From assembly GCA_030760725.1 (NCBI GenBank), contig JASWHV010000011.1, forward strand, positions 17,323,501 through 17,387,500: DNA of 64,000 nt, read 5' to 3'. Numbering within the stretch: the stretch's first letter is position 1; each line of letters begins with the position of its first letter. Of the stretch, positions 44,702-55,920 are shown piece after piece. The translations under genes were made by a program, and so were the position numbers. The stretch comes from Neostapfia colusana (lineage: Eukaryota > Streptophyta > Magnoliopsida > Poales > Poaceae). Below the pieces are notes generated by a model, which had not been told where the DNA came from, made no database searches, and was given only the letters and a program-made list of their open reading frames with translations.

Positions 44702-45835
44702 GAGCAGCAGGACATAGGGGCCTGGGTGCTATAGACCTGTCCGTGTCGTTCAAGGACCGATCCGTATGCAGCCCTGTTGAACAAGTTTGAGTTGTGTACC
44801 AGACTCATGCTATTATTATGGGACCCAGTAAACCGATGTACCTCGGGAAGCTGTCGTTGCACCTTTTCGGGTCGCCTCAGGCAGACGGCCGGTGTGTAGT
44901 ATGTGGGGAACATTCTCATGACATCTCATGTCGGCAGGTGCACCATGAGAGTAGCTACTGTACGGGGCAACTTGATCGATTCATTGGGGGTGAAATGGGA
45001 GAAAGGCTGCCGCGTACGACGTCAGTGATGGTTGCTGTAGGCAACGTCGAGTACGGGCGTACGTGTCGTGTAGTCCGGGTGTTATTGATTCGAATCACCG
45101 TCGCTCGCGGAATGGACCGAGCATACTTCTTCTCACAGTCGTGACGTAGTAAGAACTTGCATGAGAAAGGAACTAATCACATTGGTTGAAGTTCATACTA
45201 TCTTTGAAATGTTTATTTGATGAATAGCTCGCGCAAAATCAATTCTTTTATGCCATGAGCAATTTACATCGGGGGAAAGCGTTTCTTGTCTGATTGTGGA
45301 CTCCCAATGTGGCATGCCCAAGGTCACTTAAAATGCTGCAATTAATACCTGAAAGTAAGGATTCACTTTTAGGCGAGTTTAATTATGCTTATGCCATCCT
45401 ACTTTAGGTTCATAACATCACATAGAGTTTCATGTTTAGGGTGACGGTTAAGCCTTGCTAAGCGTTATGCTCACGGATGCTACCCGAGTTGTTTTGCAGG
45501 TTTGACTTCATGCTTATGAAAGGATGCTAATGAGACTCAGGAACCTACGAATGTTTACTCAAAGAGCATCCTCGCCACTCAGATTGTTCTTCGTGTTGCT
45601 AGTAAGAAACGCCCGCGGGCTGGACTGTTTCTTTGTTGCTATGTTAGAAATGAGTCGTGAGAGTTATAGTCTTCCACTGTAGCTTATTTTGATAGAACTA
45701 TTTGTAAAACACTTTTGTATGCTTCCGCAAATGATTTATGTAATGTGATGTGTTTCATCGACCTGTGTGCTGTTGGGTGCCGCATATCACGGCACCACCC
45801 AATGAGGTCCTGTGTCAACGGAGCAGTCCCCCACA
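44702..45835 (+). repeat. Gyp-C 5' LTR, right portion
   Basis: LTR end inferred from the primer-binding site three bases further on (LTR ends CCCCCACA at 45835). Contains GGTTAAGCCTTGC-type leader-like sequence and no gene. The left portion is cut off by Gyp-B and presumably lies before 25905. Confidence 0.65.
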
Positions 45836-45838
45836 GCG

Positions 45839-45894
45839 TGGTATCAGAGCTGTTTTAGTTGGTATCAGAGCTGTGACAAGTGGTATCAGAGCTG
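45839..45894 (+). other. Gyp-C primer-binding site, three tandem copies
   Basis: TGGTATCAGAGCTG at 45839-45852, 45860-45873 and 45881-45894, exactly 21 bp apart, with different 7 bp spacers. Twelve bases match the initiator-Met tRNA complement; the 13th is T in place of C in all three. Confidence 0.9.
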
Positions 45895-47411
45895 CGTTGG
45901 GAATAGCACATGGATTGAGCATCATATTTCGTTAAAAACTTAGGATACGGTGAGATAACGGTACTAGTCCCACATAAGGACTACTATTAGCATATTATGA
46001 AGGTGGCAACCTAACTTATTTGCTATGTCGGAAAATCGTGCATCTCGGGACGGTTTATGTCTTGGGGGTGTACGTAAGCTCTGTCCACCAGTGCGCACAA
46101 GCTGAAGGGTGGAGCCCCACGGGTGGCAGGTAATCCGACCCGCTTTAGTATCCCCTATGACTCTTCATGTCGTTTGGGGTATTCGAGCAACGCCATTCCC
46201 TGGCGTGCCTTGGGCAAGTATGGGAGACCCCGTCGCGTGGTAAGTAACGTGAACATGTAGCTCAAAGCATGTTTGGCTTGAGAACACCTGGGCGAGTGAT
46301 GACGGCCGGGTGTATGAACTGTGTGGACATCGAACCTGATGATTGAGTGTGTTTTATGTAGGTACTAACACCAAAAACCTTAGTGAGTTTAGAACACGTT
46401 TGCGAGTGACCGTTTTATTGCCACCTAAGAATACGTATATGCCAGTGCAATCCGGTTAGGTTTTTCTTTTGTGAGGCAACGTAGTACCTTCATATGTCTT
46501 ACGGTGCATCGCCACCGTACTACACTGGATAATATTCTATTCTATGATGAAATCACTCATGAATAACTTTCAAAACTAAAAATTGATGTTGGAAAGCACA
46601 TATTAGTTACTCAGCTCTTCATTTGGACTAAGTTTCAAAGAAGAGAATTGCTAGGCTTCTTTTGATTCGAAAACAGAGTGCTCTGATCAGGCAGAAATGG
46701 TTGCTGGATTTGACAGAGCATAACTCTGTGTAAATTGACCCAATGAAGATATATGATACAGTTCTGGAAAGGTTTTTAAGTTCTCTACAATTTTTCTGTT
46801 GACCTCCAGAGCAAAATCAGAGGCCAACTTAATTGAATATCCAGGTGAGTACAAACTGTTCAGAAAACAGAACAGCTGCAACCTTCTCTGGATGTTTCTG
46901 TAAATTAGCCATAACATTCTGCAGAAAAATTTATAAGGGTCATATGATACACCATTGGAAAGGTTATGAAATTTTCAACAACTTTGTAGTTCATAGTTTG
47001 TTCACAATTGTACACCAATTGTATGTAAAACTGTGATGAAAACAGCCACATACAAAGGAGATGCTGGCAAATTTTATCCAGAAATTCTGTCAACTTTGAA
47101 CAATCATAACTTTTGATACAGAAATGTTCTAGGGGCACATGAGTACTCGTTGGAAATATACTGAAGTTAAGTGTAACTTTGCTACTCAACTTGAGTTACG
47201 AAAATGCTGGTAACCGGATCAAAATCTGGGTTAAGTACAGAAAGGTCTGTTCAGTACAGAATAGGGGGCTGATTCTGTTGGCTTTGGAAAGATGTGTAAA
47301 CATGAAGTTTTGTTATGCTTTCATAAAGTTTTAGCATGCTCATGTTTTACATACTTTCACATACTGCTAAGATCAAGTTTTCACTCCCCTCAAAATTATT
47401 CTTTTTGCAGT
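45895..47411 (+). other. Gyp-C leader before gag
   Basis: 1.5 kb without a supportable gene. 46600-47290 is AT-rich. It ends in AAATTATTCTTTTTGCAG at 47393-47410, one base before the gag ATG, resembling a 3' splice site. Confidence 0.6.
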
Positions 47412-47682
47412 ATGGTGCGTACTCATTCTCCGAGTAGGGCTGAAGGTTCTCGCCGAGACGGTGATGACTCGACTCCACCACGGGCACCGCCATCAACGGT
47501 ATGGGCAGATGCCATGTCTCAGATGGTCGAGTCAAGCCAAGAGAACACAAGACTACTCCAAGCCTTGATACAACAAGGCTTACTCCAACGTGAACAACAG
47601 GATGTTCCATCTCGGAACGCCTATTTGGACTTCTTGGCGACTCAACCGCCAATTTTCACGGAAGCCAATGAACCAGTGGAAT
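47412..47682 (+). pseudogene. gag: Gyp-C gag, N-terminal part
   Basis: ATG at 47412 (MVRTHSPSRAEGSRR). It continues with a helical stretch (MVESSQENTRLLQALIQQG) and FLATQPPIFTEANEPVE, the usual start of a plant chromovirus Gag domain. Broken by the Gyp-D insertion; the frame resumes at 60318 with ADQWLRIMESKFG. Confidence 0.88.
47678..47682 (+). other. Left target-site copy of Gyp-D (GGAAT)
   Basis: The right copy at 60318-60322 is GGAAG. Four of five bases match. The gag frame across the site supports GGAAG as the original. Confidence 0.75.
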
Positions 47683-50600
47683 TGTCACACCCGGTTTCTC
47701 CGAAGAACAACCGAGTGAATATCACATGTATACCAGGATCATTTTCTCATACATGTGATGAAAAATAGTGAAGCATCATTTATTACAAGACAGGTGTCGA
47801 ATATAAATAAGTCTTACATAGCAAATGTCTCGATGGACGATAATAAGTTTATAACATGTAAATAAAATAGCAGCGGAATATTATTCTTGTGGGCTCCGTC
47901 ACAGGAGTTGCCCGGGAGAACTCCATGAACCTAAAAACCTACTTCGGGTCCGAAGTCTTGATCATTAAACACCACATCATTCTCTTGACCTGAGCAGCAA
48001 TATAAACCAACAAATATGCAAGTTTGAGTACCGATGGTACTCAGCAAGTGTGGGAAAGTTATGTCATGCATGGCTAGAACAAGGAGAGGTTGAACTCATG
48101 ATTAAAGCACTACGCAATTCTTTCCTACCACCTTAGCTTATTAAGCACCTACATTACTACACAGGTGATATGGTCCCACTCTTCCATCCCATCATCATAA
48201 TCAAATAACCATAACATCATTTCCAATGTTAAGCTCCCCGCTTAACATCCACAACCTCCAAGGTCCTCATCCTCTAATCATGAATAAGTCCAAGCCGCTC
48301 TTGACCGTGAGCACGGCTGTCATGACAGTTTTGACTCTACGGAGTTTGCACCACTGTACCCACATGTAGTGATTTCATCCCCTGTTGCCGGGTGGACTAA
48401 AAGAACCTCCATTATGCTAGTGGCCACGAACCACATTCAAACTTCCCAGGTGTGTAGCCAGGAGATCACTACGAAACTTTTACAAAGGGATTCCCGATGA
48501 GCGTGGGCCCACTGAGGTTTCACCCCTAACAGCATACAAGAGGCTCCAACCCCGCTGCAGTGGCCCCCCTCTTGAGCCTTGCGGTTCATATGGTAGTCCA
48601 GCTGACACCTATTCTCCGCACCATCCAACACACCTATACTACGCCGGGGATACACCTAATTAATTGGCCAAGCTGCCCCATCTCAGCATGTGGTTGGCAC
48701 GGTAAAGCCAGGTTACGTGCTCCATGAACCGGTCCTTAGGATCCAGGCAAGTACTAAACACAAACCCGAGTCTCGTGCACCCAGCACCAACCAAATCATC
48801 CAACTTGCCTTGATCCCTACCTCTACATAACTCAGAATATCTCATTCAAGAGTATGGTAAATAAACTGATGATCTCATATCCCAATTATCCCATTCTAAG
48901 CATGGCTAAGCAGAAGCATATAAATAAATGATATGATAAAATAAATCCCAACCCAAGCTACAAGGAAACAAGGTAATGCAATTCTAGGGAAACTTCCTAA
49001 CATGGGTTTCATATTTCAATTGACAATGCAAATAATTCTAGCTACACATCCTTGTATAGGATCAAAGTGGTCAAGGACACTTGCCTTCTTCCTGCTGCTC
49101 TGGGAATGGAAAGTCTTGTTGTTGGAAGGGAAGAACTTGCTCTGGAGCAGGTTCTACTCATACCATCACACATAGCAAAAGAAAACAACAATCCATAAGA
49201 CATAGTTCACACTTTCACTTCATACAAACCAAACATTCACACCTATGAAAGTCATTCACACTTCTAAGGGTTGTGGTTACTCTATGTGTGGTGATTTTTG
49301 ACATACATGCACTTTTAAACATATGTATATTATTTCTAACTTTTGTATTCAGATTTCTGTTTGTACACTATATATAAATTCCCAATTTAAACAAATCCTT
49401 TAATACCCTCTTTAGCTACCAAGAGTGCATGCAAGTTAATTTCATACTCCAAATGGTTTTCAGACCTTCTACCAATCCTAAACTGAATTCTTCAGATTTT
49501 GGAAACTTCATTTATCATTTTCTAATTATTCACACTTAGCTTGCTATATTTTCAGATTTATTTCCTATGCCTAAATGTGAACTTTATTAGGAAAATAGTA
49601 AGACACCTCATCTAAACAGAATAGGTTCTGATCTAAAATATTAAAGAATATATTTTTGAACTTCTCCTCTTATGTGAACTAATTTAAATTTATTTTATCA
49701 ATTTTCAGAATTATTTCCTAGCCTAAAAATGTGTTCCTATAACTAATAAATGTGAACAATCAATTAGACAGATCCATTTCAGCTAAAAATCTATTTTTAT
49801 CTCACTCCAAAGTTTTCCAAGTGCTAGGAAAGTTTAAATTTGAATTTACAATGTGTTTGTCCCATCTTTTAAATTTTAAATACTAATCACATATTCAAAC
49901 TCCTAAATTTAATATCACATAGGGTTAAAAAGGTAAACTCACCCCACTACAGGGTCTATTATATTATTTTAAGAATTTCCAGGGGTCTAACTATGCATGA
50001 CAGAGGGGTTTTGCTAATTTTTATTAAGTCCAGGGGCTAAAACTGATTTTTAATTGAATTTACATGAATTTCTGAAGTTCCAGGGGCTAGATCAAAAGTT
50101 TCTGGGGCTAGCTCGTATTTTCCGAGATCCCCAGGGGAAAGCGCGTAAGAATCTCGGCCTTTATAATGCGGGGCTGACATGGACCGTCCGATTTAAAACA
50201 GACGGCTGAGATTATAACGTCGAACCTGTACGCGGGGATTTAAATTCTACCGTGCGATTTAAAATAGACGGCCCTCAAGCGGCCACGTCGCTCTGATCGA
50301 GCACGGGCGGCGCTGCCCGGCGGCGCGCGGTGGCGGAAGACGGCGATTTCGCTGGAAAACTTCGGATCTTCGTCAATTCTTCCTAAAACTGGGATTTCAT
50401 GGCATAGATCGGTGGAGGGGAGGTCGGGGATCTCACCTCAGGGGTTTTCTTGAGCTCGGAGGTCCCGGAAGGTGGTCGGCGACGAGGTCCGAGCTGGAAC
50501 AGCGGCGAGGCTCGTCGGAGCTGTGTCTAGGGCGAAATCTACCGAGTTTGCTGCTCCTGCGTGATTCCCCGGAGGCGGTGGATCAAGATCAGCGCGTTAG

Positions 50601-51102
50601 ATCAGAAATCCCGAGCGAAGATCGAGAGAAATTGGCCGGGGAAACTCTGGTTCTCACCGGGAGGAAAAACGGCTGATCGTGGGGGAAAAACGGGGCGATG
50701 CCGACATTTTTATAGACGGAGAAGGGCGGCGGGTTTGTTTAGATCGAGTTTGAGTCGTCTGGGACCGGGAGTCGGGCTGAGGGACGCGGAATTCCGGGTT
50801 GGTTACGATCGCGCGCGCGCGGAAGAGTCCGGCGGTTGGCGCGATCGGGAGGTCGGGGATGACAGGCGGGCCCCGCCTGTCAGTGAGAGGGAGAGGGGGC
50901 GTGCGGCTGCGGGCTGGCGCGGGGGTGGGTGGGCCGGCTGGTGGGTTTTGGCCCACTGGCCGAGGGGTTTGTTTTTTTATTTTTCTTTTTCTTTTCTGTT
51001 TTGAGTTTAATTTGAATTCCAATTTGAATTTGAATTTCTGCACCACATGCAATACGTCCAAAATTTTTTAAATTCCCCTCTTAACATGTTTTGGGTGTTA
51101 CA
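47683..51102 (-). repeat. Gyp-D 3' LTR (3420 bp)
   Basis: In element orientation it starts TGTAACACCC and ends GGGTGTGACA. TATA box at 50707-50714 (minus strand), polyadenylation signal at 47779-47784, 9 bp-stem hairpin at 48226-48248, palindrome at 48317-48328, and paired arms 48366-48373 with 48465-48472. A GC-rich promoter region lies at about 50150-50960. Fortuitous ORFs in it are not genes. Confidence 0.94.
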
Positions 51103-51107
51103 GCTCT

Positions 51108-51120
51108 ACCCCCCTTAAAA
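51108..51120 (-). other. Gyp-D polypurine tract
   Basis: On the minus strand TTTTAAGGGGGGT, next to the LTR start. Confidence 0.85.
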
Positions 51121-51147
51121 GAAATCTCGTCCTCGAGATTGGTGGTT

Positions 51148-52617
51148 CTAAGAAAACAATTCCGGAAACTGTGCCTTAAGCTCGTCCTCTCGCTCCCATG
51201 TGGCTTCCTCTTCCGAGTGATGCTTCCACTGCACCTTGCACATCCGGATTCTTTTATTTCTTGTGAGGCGTTCCATTGTCTCCAAAATCTTGAATGGTTG
51301 CTCGGCATAAGACAGATCCTCAGCTACGTCAACCTCATTCATGGGTAACATCTCTTCAGGCATCCTCAGACATTTCTTGAGCTGTGACACATGGAATACG
51401 TCATGCACATCCGATAGGCGAGCCGGTAATTCTAGTTGATACGCCACTTCGCCTTTCCTCTCCAGAACATGAAAGGGTCCAATGTATCGAGGTGATAACT
51501 TCCCTTTCACCTTGAACCGACGAAGTCCTCGGATAGGGGACACCTTGAGATAGACATAGTCCCCCACGTTGAAAACGAGCTCTCTTCTTCGTACATCGGC
51601 ATAGCTCTTTTGTCGTGTCTGTGCTATCCTCAAGTTGTTGCAGATTTCCCTCACTTTCGCCTCGGCTTCTTGTAGTGCCTCGGGTCCAAACACTTTACTT
51701 TCCCCTGTTTGGTTCCAAAATAGTGGAGTTCTGCACTTCCGCCCATACAAAGCCTCAAATGGTGACATCTTCATACTAGCCTGATAACTGTTGTTATAGG
51801 AGAACTCCGCATACGGTAAGTTCTTATCCCAACTCCGGTTGTTGTTGAGTGCACACGCTCTCAGCATATCTTCAAGGATCTGATTGGTTCTTTCCATCTG
51901 CCCATCAGTTTGGGGATGATAGGCAGAACTAAAATTCAGATGAGTTCCCATGGTTTCATGCAACTTCTGCCAGAACCTTGAGGTGAACTGTGTCCCTCGA
52001 TCCGACACTATCTTCTTTGGCACTCCATGGTAACACACGATCCTTGACATGTACTACTCTGCCAATTTGGATCCGCTGTAGCTTTCTTTCACGGGGATGA
52101 AATGAGCTACCTTGGTTAGCCTGTCGATGATGACCCATATCGAATCATATCCTGATTGGGTCCTAGGCAATCCCACTATGAAATCCATACCGATTTCATC
52201 CCATTTCCATTCAGGCACTTTGAGTAGTTGCAATAATCCCGCGGGTCGTTGATGTTCCGCTTTCACCAACTGACATGTGTCACATAGGGCAACATGTTCC
52301 GCGACATCTCGCTTCATGCCATACCACCAATACCTGCTTTTGAGGTCCTGGTACATCTTCGTACTCCCAGGATGAATGGAATAGTCGGAATCGTGAACCT
52401 CCTTCAAAATCAATTCACGGATCTCCTTTACTTCTGGCACACAGATTCTTTTCCCGTGCCACACCGTTCCTTGTTCATCCTCTCTGAAACCAGGGGCTTT
52501 ATTTTCCTTGATGAGTTGCTTGATTTCTTGTATCTTCTCGTCATTCTTTTGACCATCGCGTATGTCTTGCTCTAGTGTGGAGTCCACCTCCATGGCGATG
52601 GCTTTACCACTATTCAC
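51148..52617 (-). pseudogene. pol: Gyp-D integrase and chromodomain
   Basis: Integrase finger HDSDYSIHPG and CDTCQLVKAEHQRPAG; core IGMDFIVGLPRTQ, IVSDRGTQFTS, TDGQMERTNQ. One TAG at 52051-52053 splits it (KLAE, then YMSRIVC). The C-terminal GPY/F-like LSPRYIGPFHVL is followed by the chromodomain-like end (QPFKILETMERLTRNK, VQWKHHSEEEATWERED) to 51148. Chromodomains of this group are thought to direct integration to marked chromatin. Confidence 0.92.
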
Positions 52618-53704
52618 CAGAGCATAGATTGAGTTTTATAACCTCTTCCTTTAATTCTGTAGGCATGTCCTTCAAGCTCAACCTATTGATTTGCACTTTC
52701 CGGCTTAGAGCATCCGCCACGACATTCGCTTTCCCAGGATGATAGTTGATGCCCACATCAAAGTCGTTGATTAGCTCTAACCATCTCCTTTGTCTGAGGT
52801 TGTGATCTGGCTGTGTGAAAATGTACTTTAAACTCTTATGATCCGTATATATCTCTGTCCTCTTCCTCATCAAGTAGTGCCGCCAAATTTTCAACGTGTG
52901 TACCACGGCGGCTAGTTCTAGGTCATGTGTAGGATAGTTCTTCTCGTGTTTCTGGAGCTGCCGGGATGCATAAGCCACGACATGCCCTTCTTGCATGAGA
53001 ACACATCCCAACCCGTTTCCATAGGCATCGCAGTACACCGAAAAGTTCTTCTGCATATCTGGCATAACTAGCACTGGGGTCGTTGTCAATCTTTTCTTTA
53101 GCTCCTGAAAACTCGTCTTGCACTGCAGCGTCCATGTGAATGTGATTCCCTTCTCCAACAGTTTTGTGAGGGGTGTCGAGATCTTGGAGAATCCCTCAAT
53201 AAACCGTCGATAGTATCCAGCCAATCCCAAGAAGCTTTGAACTTCCCCGACATTCTCAGGGGTCTTCCACTTCTGTACATCCTCGATCTTGGCGGGATCT
53301 ACGGAGATTCCTCCCTCCGAGATTATATGTCCTAAGAAGGGAACTCTCTTCACCCAAAACTCACACTTGCTCAACTTGGCATATAGTTGGTGTTCTCTCA
53401 GCTTCTGCAACACCAACCTTAGATGTTTCTCATGTACTTCTTCATCTTTGGAGAAGACGAGAATGTCATCTATGAAAACCACCACAAATTTGTCCAGATA
53501 TTCCATGAATACCTTGTTCATGAGATACATGAAGTATGCCGGGGCATAGGTTAGCCCGAAAGGCATGACGGTGTATTCATACAGTCCGTACCGAGATACA
53601 AAAGCTGTCTTTGGAATATCAGTTTGCCTTATCTTAAGTTGGTGGTATCCCGACCTGAGATCAATTTTCGAGAACACACAAGCTCCACTCAACTGATCAA
53701 ACAA
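52610..53704 (-). CDS. pol: Gyp-D RT and RNase H, open 364-codon segment
   Basis: RT: VFSKIDLRSGYHQLKI, MPFGLTYAPAYFMYLMN and the FIDDILVFSKD box. RNase H: FSVYCDAYGNGLGC (S to Y after DA), THDLELAAVVHTLKIW, YTDHKSLKYIFTQ, then KANVVADALSRKV. Upstream it is cut off by a TAA (53723-53725) in IKNK-PLPRI, probably from a tyrosine codon; downstream a small indel near 52615 shifts it from integrase. Confidence 0.88.
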   Translation of the reverse strand: MFDQLSGACVFSKIDLRSGYHQLKIRQTDIPKTAFVSRYGLYEYTVMPFGLTYAPAYFMYLMNKVFMEYLDKFVVVFIDDILVFSKDEEVHEKHLRLVLQKLREHQLYAKLSKCEFWVKRVPFLGHIISEGGISVDPAKIEDVQKWKTPENVGEVQSFLGLAGYYRRFIEGFSKISTPLTKLLEKGITFTWTLQCKTSFQELKKRLTTTPVLVMPDMQKNFSVYCDAYGNGLGCVLMQEGHVVAYASRQLQKHEKNYPTHDLELAAVVHTLKIWRHYLMRKRTEIYTDHKSLKYIFTQPDHNLRQRRWLELINDFDVGINYHPGKANVVADALSRKVQINRLSLKDMPTELKEEVIKLNLCSGE

Positions 53705-53725
53705 GTCTTCAATGCGGGGTAATGG

Positions 53726-54600
53726 TTACTTGTTCTTGATGGTTACTTCATTCAAGGCACGGTAGTCTACGCATAACCTTTGGGTTCCGTCCTTCTTCGG
53801 CACAAATATCACTGGAGCTCCCCATGGTGAGGAACTAGGACGAATATACCCCTTCTCCGTCAATTCTCTTAAATGATCCTTGAGTTCTCCCAGCTGCTTG
53901 GAGTCCATCCGATAAGGTCTCTTGTATATCGGAGCTGTTCCAGGCACTAGCTCAATCGCGAATTCCACTTCGCGATCGAGAGGCATACCTGGCAACTCCT
54001 CCAGAAAAACGTCCGGATATTCCCTAATAATCCTGATCTCCTTCACTTTCACCTCAACTTGATTTAATTTAATGTCCCTCCTAGGCTCTTGTATTGTTAT
54101 GAACTTTACTCTTGTGCCACCAGGGTGAGTTAGTTCCACCGTTCTAGTCGAACAATGGATGAATCCCTTATGTTTGGTCAACCAATCCATGCCCAAAATA
54201 ATATCTATCCCTTGTGAATCTATCACTATGAGGTTGGCAGTAAATACTACCCCATTAATGTCTAGATCCACCTTGGGACACACTTGTCTTGTACTTATTT
54301 CTCCACCTAGAGAGTTTACTGCTAGCATATGGTTCATTTGTGTTGTTGCTAGATCATGCTTCTTAACAAATCCTTGGGCAATGAACGAATGGGTAGCACC
54401 AGAATTGAACAACAGGGTTGGAATGTGTAAATTGGCAGGAAACTTACCAACTACCACGTCGGGTGCCTCTTGCACCTCCACCATGGTCACGTGGTTCACC
54501 CGTCCTCGCATCATATTCTGCTGTTGCGGCTGCACGGGCTTCTTCTTTGGGCACTTATGGGCGTAGTGCCCCACTTCACCACAGTTAAAGCATTGCACCC
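53726..54600 (-). pseudogene. pol: Gyp-D gag knuckle, protease and RT start
   Basis: Opens with the CCHC knuckle CFNCGEVGHYAHKC, then protease: TLLFNSGATHSFIA has N where the catalytic D of DSGA should be (GAT to AAT). IDIILGMDWLTKHKG and the RT N-terminus (ELPGMPLDREVEFAIELVP, YIRPSSSPWGAPVIF) follow. It shares the frame of RT but not that of gag. Confidence 0.9.
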
Positions 54601-55602
54601 CAACCTTAGGTGCTGGCCTTTGTTGTCTTGGGGTTGGTTTGGGGGTCCTTGTACTGCTGGTCGAGGTTGATATGTAGCGCGAGGCTACTGTACAAACTGA
54701 CGTTGTGGTGGTGCTGGTGCTGCCGGAGGCCTGAAGTTCGGGTTGTACCCTCTCGGTACTGAGTAGGGTACCGCAGCACGGCTCGTCTGCCCTGCGGGTT
54801 GCTGCATCAGACGTGGGCGGGTGTTGCTACCCGAGGCTTGGTGTGACCACACGACCTTCCTCTTGTTTTCATTTTCCAAGGCCTTCAGCTTCCTTTGTAC
54901 AACAAATGCTCTGTCCACCATCTTTTGGAAGCTTTCATACTCGTTGGAGGACATTGCACACTGCATTTCTGCGGTAAGTCCTTCCACGAAACAATCTTGT
55001 TTCTGCTTATCAGTCTCTATGTCCCGTGGGGCATAACGGGATAGTTGAGTGAATTTAGTGAGGTATTCCCTCACAGTCATGTTTCCTTGCTGCAATCCCA
55101 AGAACTCCTTCCTCTTGTTTTTGAGTTCACCCCTTGCTATGTAATGGTTGTGGAAGCTACGCTTGAACTCTTCCCAAGTGATGTTCTCAGGGTCATGATG
55201 GGTGGCCACGTAAGCGGTCCACCAATCAGCAGCAGGTCCATGCAATTGGTGAGAGGCAAACAGGACCCTCTCATACCCTTGGCATTGTATGATCCTCATC
55301 TTGCTCTCAATGGTCTTGAGCCAGTCATCTGCCTCCAGGGGTTCAGCAGCACTTGCAAACTTTGGAGGTTGAGTTCCTAGAAACTCACTCAACCTTGGTT
55401 GGCGTGGTTCAGCTTGGTGCAAGTTGGCCACCACTTGAGTCAGGTTCTGGATGAGCTGATTTTGATTCTCAAGCATTTGGTGGATGGGATCAACTCCTTC
55501 ACGGCGACCACCCCTGTCTTGGCCTCCAGAAAGATGAGGGTTGCCGGCCTCATCGTTGTTGTTGGCGGGGTTGGCACCACGACCCTTTCCTCTTCCGGCC
55601 AT
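54601..55602 (-). pseudogene. gag: Gyp-D gag
   Basis: ATG at 55602 opens with MAGRGKGRGANPANNND. Gag domain: FLGTQPPKF, WLKTIESKMRIIQCQ, AADWWTAYVATHHD, FKRSFHNHYIARGE, YLTKFTQLSRYAPRD. A basic Pro/Gln-rich tail ends at a stop at 54685, before the knuckle, so a frameshift or nonsense change near 54685-54600 has split the protein. The first nine residues resemble the N-terminus of plant H2A and of H4. Confidence 0.9.
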
Positions 55603-55920
55603 CTATCATGATCAACCAAATGTCAATTTAAAGCATTACGTATTATCTTACCAATTTTACTTGTTTACACTTGTAATGTTGAGGCCTTGTTGAATTTATA
55701 TTTTTCTGATGGTTCATGTCCCACGCAAAAATAAATGCACTATTTATTTCATAGGGTTCACACATCAAAGCAAAGCAACCTGAAGACGAGGTTGTGGACA
55801 ATTGCTCATGGCTTCCACAACTCACATCACACACCAAGCATTAACACACCATTAACTAAGGTAACGACTCGACTACTCGACATCCTGCTAAACTAAGGGA
55901 AGGACTCTACACTACTCGTA
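55603..55920 (-). other. Gyp-D spacer between extra ORF and gag
   Basis: 318 bp without a gene. GGTAAGA on the minus strand near 55647 looks like a splice donor, but it is only about 45 bases from the gag ATG, too short for a usual plant intron. Confidence 0.5.

Noticed and set aside
45839..45894. tRNA gene fragments
   Set aside because: These match only the complement of a tRNA 3' end and sit after an LTR; they are primer-binding sites.
47412..47456. H3-like tail in the Gyp-C gag (MVRTHSPSRAEGS)
   Set aside because: Only M, R2, T3 and one R match H3; not above chance without comparison across copies.
50561..51004. ORF of 147 codons in the Gyp-D LTR, repeated near 59782-60285
   Set aside because: Lies in the GC-rich promoter part of the LTR; both strands are open and the two LTR copies differ in frame.
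55643..55660. Splice donor before the Gyp-D gag
   Set aside because: GGTAAGA is a good match, but the distance to the gag ATG is about 45 bases, below the usual size for plant introns.
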